A stretch of 50,738 nt of DNA, taken from an uncultured Prevotella sp. (lineage in GTDB: Bacteria; Bacteroidota; Bacteroidia; Bacteroidales; Bacteroidaceae). Where the stretch lies: the NCBI GenBank assembly GCA_946623195.1, contig CAMOQW010000002.1:1-50738 (forward strand), written 5' to 3'. Position numbers and translations under genes: made by a program. The notes beneath the pieces are model-generated. The model was not told where the DNA came from, searched no databases, and worked only from the letters and a program-made list of their open reading frames with translations. Of this stretch, positions 32,591-40,703 are shown piece after piece. Position 1 is the stretch's first letter. The number at the start of each line of letters is the position of its first letter.

Positions 32591-34147
32591 ATGCACATCA
32601 TCGACTACATCATCGTGTTACTGTCCATCCTGGCAGCAATCGGCACCGGAGCCTATTTTGCCCATAAGCAGAAGGACACGTCACAATACTTTGCCGGTGG
32701 CGGCAAGATTCCCGCCTGGGCTGTCGGCATCTCCATATTTGCCACGCTGATATCCAGCGTGACCTTCCTGGCCTATCCGGGTGCTGCCTACGCCGGCAAC
32801 TGGATTCTGCTGGTACAGGGTCTAATGGTGCCCATCGTACTCGTGGCACTGATAGGCATCATAGTGCCCCTGTTCAGAAAGGTGATACGCCTCTCAACGT
32901 ACGAATATTTCGAGCGGCGCTTCGGACTCTTTGCCCGACTCTACTCCTCGTTTGCCTTCACGCTGGGACATTTCTCGAAGGCCGGAACGGTATTCTTCCT
33001 CGTGTCGATGGCACTGGCTACGTTCCTCGACATCAACATCTACAGCATCGTACTCATCCTGGGCTTTACCATCATCGTGCTCACCTTGTTTGGCGGCATG
33101 GAGGCTATCGTCTGGATGGATGTGGCGCAGGGCTTCCTGCTGATTGGCGGCGGCATCATCTGCATCCTCATCCTGATGTTCGGCATCGAGGGAGGTCCGG
33201 CAGAGACGTTCCGCATTGCTTCGGAGTACAACAAGATTTCGTTCGGCCCCTACGACTGGAGCCTCACTGAACTCTGCTTCCTCGTAATGGTGCTTAACGG
33301 CATCTTCTACGCCCTGCAGAAATACGGTACCGACCAGACCATCGTGCAACGCTACTTGGCCGCCAAGAACGACAAGGAGGCGAAAAAGGCTGCCTACATC
33401 GGTGTGCTGATGTCGGTACCCATCTGGGCACTCTTCATGTTCATCGGCACCGCACTCTTTGCCTACTATCACGCCCAGGGTGCTCCCTTGCTGCCTGAAG
33501 GCATCAAGGCCGACGAGGTATTCCCCTACTTCATCGCCCACGAACTGCCCGTCGGCATCCGTGGTCTGATTATTGCAGCCCTTGCCGCTGCTGCCATCTC
33601 ATCGCTCGACTCTGACCTGAACTGTCTGTCGGCCATTGCCGTACAAGACTACTACAAGCGTTTCTGCCCCCATGTCACTGACCAGCAGCAGCTGCGTTTC
33701 GGCAAATGGATGGTGGTGCTGTCCGGCCTGGGGGCCATCGGCGTGGCCTGCCTGTACATCACGTGGGGAGGCGAAGGCGTGCTGGGCGCCCTGTTCTCGC
33801 TCTACGCCATCTTCTCGGCAGGCATCGTGGGCATCTTTGTCCTCGGTTTGTTTAGCCGTCGTGCCAACAAGCAGGGTCTCTACATCGGTATCGCTGCCGC
33901 CGTACTGTTTACTGCATACGCCGTATTGACATCGACCAAAGTGGACATCCACGGCACCGGAGTCAAGGAGACTCTGCTCGACTTGGGTGACTGGAATTTC
34001 ACCCATCACAAATATATGCTCGGCGTCTACTCCCACCTCATCGTCCTCATCGTCGGCTATCTGGCCAGTTTCCTGTTCAAGACACCTCTGGCCGACAAGG
34101 AACTGACCGTCTGGGGATATCTGGAGGAAAGGAAAATAAAAAAGTAA
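32591..34147 (+). CDS. Sodium:solute symporter (SSS family)
   Basis: A 518-residue inner-membrane protein with about 13-14 hydrophobic segments. Family marks are SQYFAGGGKIPAWAVGISIF, the YEYFERRFG loop and the Na+-site region AALAAAAISSLDSDLNCLSA. Related Bacteroidetes proteins carry sugars, sialic acid or sugar acids with Na+. It begins 3 bp after the aldolase-family gene and is followed by the rest of the catabolic operon, so it most likely imports that pathway's substrate. The substrate cannot be read from sequence. Confidence 0.9.
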   Translation: MHIIDYIIVLLSILAAIGTGAYFAHKQKDTSQYFAGGGKIPAWAVGISIFATLISSVTFLAYPGAAYAGNWILLVQGLMVPIVLVALIGIIVPLFRKVIRLSTYEYFERRFGLFARLYSSFAFTLGHFSKAGTVFFLVSMALATFLDINIYSIVLILGFTIIVLTLFGGMEAIVWMDVAQGFLLIGGGIICILILMFGIEGGPAETFRIASEYNKISFGPYDWSLTELCFLVMVLNGIFYALQKYGTDQTIVQRYLAAKNDKEAKKAAYIGVLMSVPIWALFMFIGTALFAYYHAQGAPLLPEGIKADEVFPYFIAHELPVGIRGLIIAALAAAAISSLDSDLNCLSAIAVQDYYKRFCPHVTDQQQLRFGKWMVVLSGLGAIGVACLYITWGGEGVLGALFSLYAIFSAGIVGIFVLGLFSRRANKQGLYIGIAAAVLFTAYAVLTSTKVDIHGTGVKETLLDLGDWNFTHHKYMLGVYSHLIVLIVGYLASFLFKTPLADKELTVWGYLEERKIKK

Positions 34148-34170
34148 TTAAGGTAAGAAAATAGAAAGAT

Positions 34171-35316
34171 ATGAAAGCTATCACACTCTTGCAGCCACAG
34201 AAAATAGTGTTTGGCACGGGCTGCATCCAGACATTTACAGAAGACTATCAGAGGTCAGGGCTCCAGCGCCTGTTCGTACTGACGGCCCCTCCCATCCGGC
34301 CCCTGATTGAGGAAACATTAGCAACACTCCAGACAGCCGGCGTAGCCGTCAAGGTGTTCGACCAGATAACAGCCGAACCTACGCTCAACGACTTCGAGCG
34401 TGTACTTGAGATGGCCCGCCAATTCCAGGCCGACAGCGTAGTGGGCATCGGTGGCGGTTCAGTACTCGACGTAGCCAAGTTGGTGGCGGCCTTTAAGGAC
34501 TCCAGCCAACAGGCTGCCGACTGTTTCGGCTCAGGACTTATCCGGCACAAGGGGCTCTGGTTCGCCTGTCTGCCCACCACCGCCGGTACGGGTAGCGAGG
34601 TCAGCCCCAACGCCATCCTGCTCGACGAGCGCGACCACCTGAAGAAAGGCATCGTGTCACCCTTCCTCATTGCCGATGCTGCATACGTCGACCCCAAGCT
34701 GACGTGGACGGTACCCTCGAAGGTGACTGCTGATACGGGTATGGATGCCCTGACACATTGCATCGAGGCTTATACTAACAAGTTCGCGCATCCGTCAGTC
34801 GATATCTACGCTCTGCAGGGCATCCGTCTGATTGCAGCTAATCTGGAGAAAGCTGTGAAGGACGGAAAAGACGTAGAGGCTCGCGAGGCGCTGGCCTTCG
34901 GTTCATTGTATGGAGGTCTGTGTCTGGGTCCTGTCAACACGGCTGCCGTCCATGCTTTGAGCTATCCGTTAGGCGGTAAGTTCCATATCCCCCACGGGCT
35001 GTCGAATGCCATCCTGTTGCCTTCGGTGATGAAATTCAACACCCCCGCCAATCCCAAGCGCTATGCCGAAGTAGCCATCGCCATGGGCTGTGAGCCAGGA
35101 GCCAACAACGAAGAAACCGCCCGGCGCGGTGTCGACTTCATCTACCGGCTGGCCGCTGCCGTAGGCATTCCCGACAAGCTGACGGCATTAGGCATTCCGC
35201 AGACTGCCATCAACGGCATGGCCAAGGCCGCCATGGAGGTGCAGCGCCTGCTGAAGAACAATCCGAGAGAAGTTACCGAGCAAGATGCCCGCGACATCTA
35301 TAACTCGCTTTATTAA
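34171..35316 (+). CDS. Iron-containing alcohol dehydrogenase
   Basis: A 381-residue NAD(P)-dependent dehydrogenase of the type III (Fe-ADH) family. It has the dinucleotide motif VGIGGGSVLDVAK (91-103), the signature GTGSEVSPNAIL, and metal ligands in DTGMDALTHCIEAY and HALSYPLGGKFHIPHG, where the aspartate and histidines are all present. In the operon it would reduce an aldehyde made by the aldolase step or oxidise a hydroxyl of the sugar acid. Family members include lactaldehyde reductase and 1,3-propanediol dehydrogenase; the substrate is unknown. Confidence 0.92.
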   Translation: MKAITLLQPQKIVFGTGCIQTFTEDYQRSGLQRLFVLTAPPIRPLIEETLATLQTAGVAVKVFDQITAEPTLNDFERVLEMARQFQADSVVGIGGGSVLDVAKLVAAFKDSSQQAADCFGSGLIRHKGLWFACLPTTAGTGSEVSPNAILLDERDHLKKGIVSPFLIADAAYVDPKLTWTVPSKVTADTGMDALTHCIEAYTNKFAHPSVDIYALQGIRLIAANLEKAVKDGKDVEAREALAFGSLYGGLCLGPVNTAAVHALSYPLGGKFHIPHGLSNAILLPSVMKFNTPANPKRYAEVAIAMGCEPGANNEETARRGVDFIYRLAAAVGIPDKLTALGIPQTAINGMAKAAMEVQRLLKNNPREVTEQDARDIYNSLY

Positions 35317-35320
35317 TTCT

Positions 35321-35360
35321 TCGAAACATCGAAACAACGAAACAACGAAACAACGAAAAC
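35321..35360. repeat. CGAAACAA octamer microsatellite before the PdxA-family gene
   Basis: CGAAAC begins at 35322, 35330, 35338, 35346 and 35354 (8-bp period). It fills the 52-bp gap between the Fe-ADH stop and the next start codon. It is the same family as 13047-13069. Confidence 0.85.
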
Positions 35361-35368
35361 ACAACAAC

Positions 35369-36412
35369 ATGAAACCCATATTAGCTATCACCATGGGCGA
35401 CCCTGCCGGCATCGGACCGGAAATCACCGTGCGCGCCCTCAACCGCCCCGAAACCTATGAGAAATGCCGCCCTCTTGTGACGGGCGATGCCGAAATCATG
35501 CGCCAGGCCGTTCGGCTGCTTGGCGTCAACCTGCAGATCAACGCTATACAAACTGTGCAGGAAGCCAGATTTGAATATGGCGCCATCGACGTCATTGACC
35601 TGCAATGCGTTGACCTTTCCATCTTCAAGTTTGGCGAAGTACAAGCCCAATGTGGCAATGCCGCCTTCCAATACATCAAGAAAGCCATCGAGCTGGCCAT
35701 GGCCGACGAGGTAGACGGTACCGTCACCGCCCCGCTCAACAAGGAAGCACTCAATCTGGCCGGTCATCACTTCGACGGCCACACAGAAATTTATGCCACC
35801 TTCACCCAGACGAAGAAATACGCCATGATGCTGGCCGACGAGAACATCCGCGTCATCCACGTTTCCACCCATGTGCCGCTGCGTAAGGCTTGCGACCTGG
35901 TGAAGAAGGCTCGCGTCATCGAGTGTGTCGAACTGATTGACGATGCCTGCCGTCAGTTTGGCATCGAGAAGCCTCACATCGGTGTGGCCGGTCTGAACCC
36001 CCACTCCAGCGAGAACGGCATGTTCGGCTATGAGGAGGCACAGGAGATTACTCCTGCCATCGAGGAGCTGCGCCAGCGCGGCTTCCATGTTGACGGCCCC
36101 GTACCGCCCGACTCGGTCTTTGCCAAAGCCAAATGCGGACAGTTCGACGGTGTGGTTGCCATGTATCACGACCAAGGCCACATACCCCTCAAGGTCTGTG
36201 CCTTTAACTGGAACAAGGAAACGGGCAAGATGGAGTCGGCTTCCGGTGTGAATATCACGCTGGGGTTGCCCATCATCCGTGTCTCGGTAGATCACGGCAC
36301 CGCCTTCGATGTCGCCGGCAAAGGCATTGCCAACGATAGTGCCATGACACTCAGCATCGACTATGCCACCCGCATGGCTATCTATAGGAAAAACAAAAAG
36401 GCACAAGGGTAA
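35369..36412 (+). CDS. pdxA: PdxA-family dehydrogenase, probably the catabolic PdxA2 type
   Basis: A 347-residue protein from ATG 35369 (MKPILAITMGDPAGIGPE). It has the family's metal-binding histidines in HHFDGHTE, GLNPHSSENG and MYHDQGHIPLK, and the phosphate-binding TAPLNKEAL. PdxA oxidises 4-phosphohydroxy-L-threonine in vitamin B6 synthesis. PdxA2 proteins act on 4-phospho-D-threonate or erythronate and give dihydroxyacetone phosphate. The partner downstream is a four-carbon acid sugar kinase, exactly the gene pair of the D-threonate/D-erythronate pathway, so the catabolic role is favoured. A B6 role cannot be excluded from sequence alone. Confidence 0.85.
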   Translation: MKPILAITMGDPAGIGPEITVRALNRPETYEKCRPLVTGDAEIMRQAVRLLGVNLQINAIQTVQEARFEYGAIDVIDLQCVDLSIFKFGEVQAQCGNAAFQYIKKAIELAMADEVDGTVTAPLNKEALNLAGHHFDGHTEIYATFTQTKKYAMMLADENIRVIHVSTHVPLRKACDLVKKARVIECVELIDDACRQFGIEKPHIGVAGLNPHSSENGMFGYEEAQEITPAIEELRQRGFHVDGPVPPDSVFAKAKCGQFDGVVAMYHDQGHIPLKVCAFNWNKETGKMESASGVNITLGLPIIRVSVDHGTAFDVAGKGIANDSAMTLSIDYATRMAIYRKNKKAQG

Positions 36413-36423
36413 AAAGTCCGCAC

Positions 36424-37605
36424 ATGATTGTTATTGCCGATGACATCACGGGTGCTGCCGAGATAGCCGGCATCGCCTTCTGTCAGGGCCTGCGCGTACG
36501 TCTGGTTTGCGCCGGTTCCTACTGCGGCACACCATCAGCAGGAGTAACCAGCGATGGCACTACCGTCATCGCCACCGACACGCGTTCCTTGACGGAGGCC
36601 GAGGCCGCCGCCGAAACCCGCCGTATTGCCGCAACCCTCCCCGTCGGCCTCCACCTCTTCAAAAAGACCGACTCAGCCCTGCGTGGCCACGTCGTTGCCG
36701 AACTCAGCACCCTGATGCAGACGGCAGGCTACCGTCGCGCCGTCTATCTGCCTGCCAATCCGTCGAAAGACCGCATTATCCGCAACGGTATATATTATAT
36801 AAAAGGTGTACCCATTCACGAAACCGCCTTCAGCTACGACCCTGAGTTTCCTGCCCGCACGTCGTCCATGAAGGAGCGTTTCCCGGATGCTGCCGCCCAT
36901 GGCATCATCATGCCCGATGCCGAGAGCATGGATGACATCCGCCGCGTCATTGCCCACTACGACGACGGTCAGACTCTATTTGCAGGGGGGGCGGATTTGA
37001 TGAAGACTATGCAGACTCTCCCCCGCCCCCGCCCTGTGAGGGAGGTAAATAAATATCTCCAAGCCCCAAATGATCATTCTACTGGGCCGGAAGAAAGCCT
37101 GCTTCGCCTTCTCATCCTCTGCGGCAGCACACAGAGTCGTCGGCTCGACCTTGGCATCCCCATCGCCCCCATGCCACGCGAAGTCTACGATGGCGAAGAA
37201 GGTGCCGACTACTGGTACAATGCACTCACTACGCACCACTCACTATGCACCTCTCACCACTCACCTCTGGGAAATCTCATCCTCACCATTCCCTACACTC
37301 ATCGCACGGGCAAGGAGGTAGCTATTCATCTGCGTACCGTGATGGCTGAGATGGCTAAACGCCTCATCAACGAACATTTCACTCCCCACTCACCCTGTGA
37401 GGGGCCGGGAGAGAGTGGTCTTCACCTCATCATTGAAGGCGGGGCTACGGCATGGGCCACCCTGCAGGCCCTCGGCTGGACAGCGTTCACCATAGAATGC
37501 CAGATAGCTCCCGGTGTCGTTCAGATGCGTGCCGACAACGGCACACTCATCACGCTCAAACCCGGAAGCTATCCGTGGGGCGGTCTCTTTAGTGGTGAGA
37601 GATAA
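36424..37605 (+). CDS. Four-carbon acid sugar kinase (DUF1537) with repeat-derived segments
   Basis: A 393-residue kinase of the DUF1537 (OtnK/DtnK/DenK) family that phosphorylates four-carbon sugar acids with ATP. The N-terminal substrate domain has MIVIADDITGAAEIAG and LFKKTDSALRGHV. The C-terminal nucleotide domain shows ILCGSTQS, LIIEGGATAWATLQALGW, APGVVQM and LKPGSYPWGGLF. Three low-complexity stretches lie between conserved blocks: at 37016-37044, 37222-37267 and 37381-37417. They look like intergenic repeats read in frame (CCCTGTGAGGG twice; a CACTCAC-rich block). The stop codon and last codons lie in a repeat at 37591-37623. The core motifs are intact, so the gene may still work. It follows PdxA by 11 bp. 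Confidence 0.85.
   Translation: MIVIADDITGAAEIAGIAFCQGLRVRLVCAGSYCGTPSAGVTSDGTTVIATDTRSLTEAEAAAETRRIAATLPVGLHLFKKTDSALRGHVVAELSTLMQTAGYRRAVYLPANPSKDRIIRNGIYYIKGVPIHETAFSYDPEFPARTSSMKERFPDAAAHGIIMPDAESMDDIRRVIAHYDDGQTLFAGGADLMKTMQTLPRPRPVREVNKYLQAPNDHSTGPEESLLRLLILCGSTQSRRLDLGIPIAPMPREVYDGEEGADYWYNALTTHHSLCTSHHSPLGNLILTIPYTHRTGKEVAIHLRTVMAEMAKRLINEHFTPHSPCEGPGESGLHLIIEGGATAWATLQALGWTAFTIECQIAPGVVQMRADNGTLITLKPGSYPWGGLFSGER
37016..37044. repeat. GC-rich repeat copy 1 inside the kinase gene
   Basis: A C-rich run leads into CCCTGTGAGGG (37032-37042) and GAG. The same 11-mer occurs at 37393-37403. It encodes LPRPRPVRE in the linker between the kinase domains. Confidence 0.65.
37222..37267. repeat. 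CACTCAC-rich repeat inside the kinase gene
   Basis: GCACTCACTACGCACCACTC and its continuation to 37267 is built from CACTCAC/CTCACC words. Its reverse complement resembles the AGTGGTGAGAGA repeat at the gene's 3' end (37591-37623). Confidence 0.65.
37381..37417. repeat. GC-rich repeat copy 2 inside the kinase gene
   Basis: ACTCCCCACTCACCCTGTGA followed by GGGGCCGGGAGAGAG. It shares CCCTGTGAGGG (37393-37403) with copy 1 and is partly self-complementary (CTCCCC with GGGGccGGGAG). Confidence 0.65.
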
Positions 37606-37623
37606 GAGGTAAGTGGTGAGAGA
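37591..37623. repeat. AGTGGTGAGAGA tandem repeat at the kinase stop codon
   Basis: AGTGGTGAGAGA at 37591-37602 and 37612-37623 (21-bp period). The first copy encodes the final SGER of the kinase; the rest fills the 22-bp gap before the converging GH31 gene. Confidence 0.75.
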
Positions 37624-37627
37624 GGGC

Positions 37628-39790
37628 TTATTCTCTGCAGAATACGGGGATATGCGCTTTGTCTACCGTTGTCGTCACGGTCTGTCCACCTTCGTAGTGC
37701 TGACCCGTACGGTAGTCGCGCCAGCCAGCCTTATTCTTGGGCAGATAGGTTTTCCATGATGTCACGCCAGGCTCCGTAACGGGACTGATGAGCAGTTTCG
37801 GACCGAACATATATTCGTATTTCTGCTGCAACGCCTCGGGGTCGTCGGCAAAATCGAACACCAAGGGGCGCATCAGCGTGTAACCCTGTTCGGCAATCAT
37901 CGTGGCACAAGAGTCTAAGTACGGACGCAGCTTTTCGCGCTCCTTCAGACAGTCGGCTATCACCTGCTGAGCCTCCGGCCCGTAGTTCCAGGGTTCCGTA
38001 TTGCTCATATAGCCATGAACGCGCATCAGCGGCAGATAGACGCTGGTCTCTATCCAGCGCAACATCCGCTCGATGTAGGCCGGGTCTTTGTATTGGTTCT
38101 GCGGACGGAAGAAGCCTCCGGCATCGTAGGTCCACCAGGGAATGCCGGCAGCTTGCAAGCCCAGTCCACCAGTAATCTGCCGACGGAAGGTCTCCCAGTC
38201 GTTGCCTACATCGCCCGACCAAAGGGCAGAGCCATAGCGCTGGATGCCCGCAAAACCGCTACGAGTCAGTATCATCGGTTCACGTCCGACCTTCATCAGA
38301 CCTTCATACACGGTCTTATTAACCAACAGCGGGTAGATGTTGCGCACCTGTTCGCCGGCCCATTGGCCCTTGTTGACGCGTCGCCCTACTAGGTCGTCGT
38401 TCTCAGGTTCGGTAGCGTCCTGCCACCAGGCGTCGATGCCCAGTGGCACCAGCCGCTCGTTGAAATTCTTCCAATAGGCAGCGGCAGCATCGGGATTGAA
38501 GAAATCTATCCAGTCGGTGCCAGGAATATAGTATCCGTCGCGCTCCATCTGTCTGCCCACCTCCGAACGCTTGTCGATTTTCGACCATACGCTGAGCATC
38601 AGCCGGATGCCCATCTGGTGCAGACTGTCGGTCAGTGCCTTCGGGTCGGGATAGTAGGTCTCGTCGAACTGCATGGAGTTCCAACCGTATTTGCCCCAGT
38701 ACTGCCAGTCCTGCACCAGCATCGACACCGGCATCTGCTCCTGTCTGAACCTGTTGGCCGTCTTCAGAATCTCATCCGACGAATGAAAACGCTCGCGGCA
38801 GTGGATATAGCCCAGTGCCCACGACGGCATCTTGGGGGCCGGCCCCGTCAACTCACGGTAGGAGGCAATCACCTCGTCGGGGGTTCCCACGAACACAGTA
38901 TAGTCGACGGCCTGGGCCACGGGCGAACGGAACACCGTCTCGTCCTTCACCGGCTGGTAGTAAAGCACAGGCTTGTCGTCGCGGGTCAACTCAGCGGTCA
39001 GATGGTGGCGGCCGGCCTTCAGTCGGACAATCTGCGACGCCGTGGGCGGTAGCCACAGGTTCTGCATCTCAATGACGGTCCTGTCGTCGATGCAGAGGTT
39101 ATGGCGGCGGGCCATCTTCTGTCCCACATCAAGTAGCAAGGCATAGTCGCCCTCCGTCTCGATATCGATGTCGGCTTCAAAAATGTTGCGCTGGCGCACC
39201 TCCTGCTTACCACCCTCGGTCGACGTGACGTTCACAGTCTCCTGCTTGCCGGCACCGGCCCGTTTCTCCAGGCGTACGCTCCGGTCGGCAGGGTTGAACT
39301 CCGTCAGTCCGTAGTTGTTCCACAGCACTCCATAGCCTTTGCTCGACAGCAACATGGGGATGGAAATCTGCGTATTAACCTGAGTCAACCGCCGGGACAA
39401 ACCACGCAGATTGGTGAAGCCATCCTGAAACTGACCCAGTCCGAAGAGACACTCATCCTTAGGCGATGCAAAAGCCAGCGTAGCCCTTCCGTCAGCGAGC
39501 TCATGGCTGGTAGCGGTGAAGACGATGCGTCCCTTGGCGTCCTTGACGGTCAGTCGCTGCCACTTCTTGTCGATGTCGACTTTAATGTCGGCCCGGCTCA
39601 GCACGTCGTGCTTCACATAGAGCCAGTCGGGCAGTTCGTTTTTCACTTCCGCTTCCGAATATTGCACTCGGACAGCATTCTTAGCAACATAATTCACGGT
39701 GAGACGACCCTTCCCGAACGGAACGGTCTTTGCCATTGCCATCACTGCCACGAGGCAGCAGGCCACGATAAGTATGATACGATGTTTCAT
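37628..39790 (-). CDS. Secreted GH31 glycosidase with PA14-like insert (alpha-xylosidase-like)
   Basis: A 720-residue enzyme with a signal peptide (cleavage after AMA, residue 20), an N-terminal galactose-mutarotase-like beta domain, a PA14-like insert at about 185-290, the GH31 barrel at about 318-640 and C-terminal beta domains. The nucleophile is D458 (IDAWWQDATEPE) and the acid/base is D527 (LWSGDVGNDW). PA14 inserts at this place are known from xyloglucan alpha-xylosidases of Bacteroides, so release of alpha-xylosyl or alpha-glucosyl groups is likely. Which sugar cannot be settled by eye. The promoter lies only 4 bp before the ATG, so the message should be leaderless. It converges with the kinase gene. 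Confidence 0.9.
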   Translation of the reverse strand: MKHRIILIVACCLVAVMAMAKTVPFGKGRLTVNYVAKNAVRVQYSEAEVKNELPDWLYVKHDVLSRADIKVDIDKKWQRLTVKDAKGRIVFTATSHELADGRATLAFASPKDECLFGLGQFQDGFTNLRGLSRRLTQVNTQISIPMLLSSKGYGVLWNNYGLTEFNPADRSVRLEKRAGAGKQETVNVTSTEGGKQEVRQRNIFEADIDIETEGDYALLLDVGQKMARRHNLCIDDRTVIEMQNLWLPPTASQIVRLKAGRHHLTAELTRDDKPVLYYQPVKDETVFRSPVAQAVDYTVFVGTPDEVIASYRELTGPAPKMPSWALGYIHCRERFHSSDEILKTANRFRQEQMPVSMLVQDWQYWGKYGWNSMQFDETYYPDPKALTDSLHQMGIRLMLSVWSKIDKRSEVGRQMERDGYYIPGTDWIDFFNPDAAAAYWKNFNERLVPLGIDAWWQDATEPENDDLVGRRVNKGQWAGEQVRNIYPLLVNKTVYEGLMKVGREPMILTRSGFAGIQRYGSALWSGDVGNDWETFRRQITGGLGLQAAGIPWWTYDAGGFFRPQNQYKDPAYIERMLRWIETSVYLPLMRVHGYMSNTEPWNYGPEAQQVIADCLKEREKLRPYLDSCATMIAEQGYTLMRPLVFDFADDPEALQQKYEYMFGPKLLISPVTEPGVTSWKTYLPKNKAGWRDYRTGQHYEGGQTVTTTVDKAHIPVFCRE

Positions 39791-39794
39791 GCCG

Positions 39795-39802
39795 CAAAGT
39801 TA
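39795..39802 (-). promoter_or_regulatory. TAACTTTG element for the GH31 gene
   Basis: Minus strand 39802-39795 reads TAACTTTG, with TTGC 20 bp further upstream (39826-39823). Only 4 bp separate it from the ATG at 39790, so transcription should begin at or next to the start codon. Confidence 0.7.
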
Positions 39803-39888
39803 CAAAATATGCTGCCATGAAGCAACGCACGCCATCGGTTTTTTCCCGCCATATAACCTCGGGAAAACAACTTGATACAAATGATAAG

Positions 39889-40527
39889 TTACAACACGAA
39901 GTGATAGCCCACGGTGAACCAGAACGAACCCGTGCGCCACGACCAGTCGGTGTCGGGAACCTTGCAAAGGTTAGCCACACCGATGTTATAGCGGAAGTCG
40001 GCTGTCAGGTTACAGTAGGTATAGCTGATGCCAGCGGGGATGGAGACGTTGACCCGATGGTAGTCGTCGGTAGCATCATACGCGGTGCCGTCTTCGTGGC
40101 GCGTAGCTTTGGCCAGATAACCTAACTGCACGCCCGCCTTGAGCGCCAGTCCGGGCAGCAGGTTGGGTTCGATGTAGAAATGTAGCAATATGGGGATGTT
40201 GACGAAGTGCAACGTCTCGGAGAGTTCGCCAACGTCGGCCAGTTTACCGTAAGTGAAGCCCTCGTTGGAATAGAAGACGCCACCTGACACGGCCACTTGC
40301 GGCCCAGCCTGATATTCGGCGTCGGCACCGGCCGTCAGTCCCCATTTGTACTTCGCCTTGACGGTTTGAGCCCGCTCGTTGAAGTTCAAATACAACTGGT
40401 CGGACAATGTCGACAGGTTGACACCCACACGTGGTGTCAGCGTCCACGTTCCTGTTTCGTGCTGTGCCTGAACAGCGACGAAGGCGGCCATCAGCACCGT
40501 CATTACAAATAGTCTTTTCATACGCAT
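39889..40527 (-). CDS. Small outer-membrane beta-barrel (porin-like) protein
   Basis: A 212-residue protein with a signal peptide (AFVAVQAQ) and a series of alternating hydrophobic strands typical of the eight-stranded OMP_b-brl_2 family: TPRVGVNLSTLSD, WGLTAGADAEYQ, VAVSGGVFYS, IPILLHFYIEP, LKAGVQLGYLA, SIPAGISYTY, ADFRYNIG and a C-terminal strand ending in FWFTVGYHFVL. The start is ATG 40527; ATG 40521 (MKRLF) is equally possible. Such proteins are common and mostly uncharacterised. It is transcribed alone; no clear promoter is seen. Confidence 0.8.
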   Translation of the reverse strand: MRMKRLFVMTVLMAAFVAVQAQHETGTWTLTPRVGVNLSTLSDQLYLNFNERAQTVKAKYKWGLTAGADAEYQAGPQVAVSGGVFYSNEGFTYGKLADVGELSETLHFVNIPILLHFYIEPNLLPGLALKAGVQLGYLAKATRHEDGTAYDATDDYHRVNVSIPAGISYTYCNLTADFRYNIGVANLCKVPDTDWSWRTGSFWFTVGYHFVL

Positions 40528-40640
40528 AGCTTTCTATGTATAAGAACGCGACCATCACCCGTTTTATTGCCTGCCCGTCAGAGAATCTTATAATACGTTA
40601 AATGGTGTAAACGGAGCGCGGCGTATTGGCGGGAAAACGG

Positions 40641-40648
40641 TAACTTTG
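40641..40648 (+). promoter_or_regulatory. TAACTTTG element for the GH43 gene
   Basis: TAACTTTG at 40641-40648, 55 bp before the GH43 ATG. No clear -33 box is seen. Confidence 0.6.
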
Positions 40649-40703
40649 CATTTGGAATGCCACGTTTCTGCTGCAGAAAATACTCAACACCAAATAACGC
40701 AAT

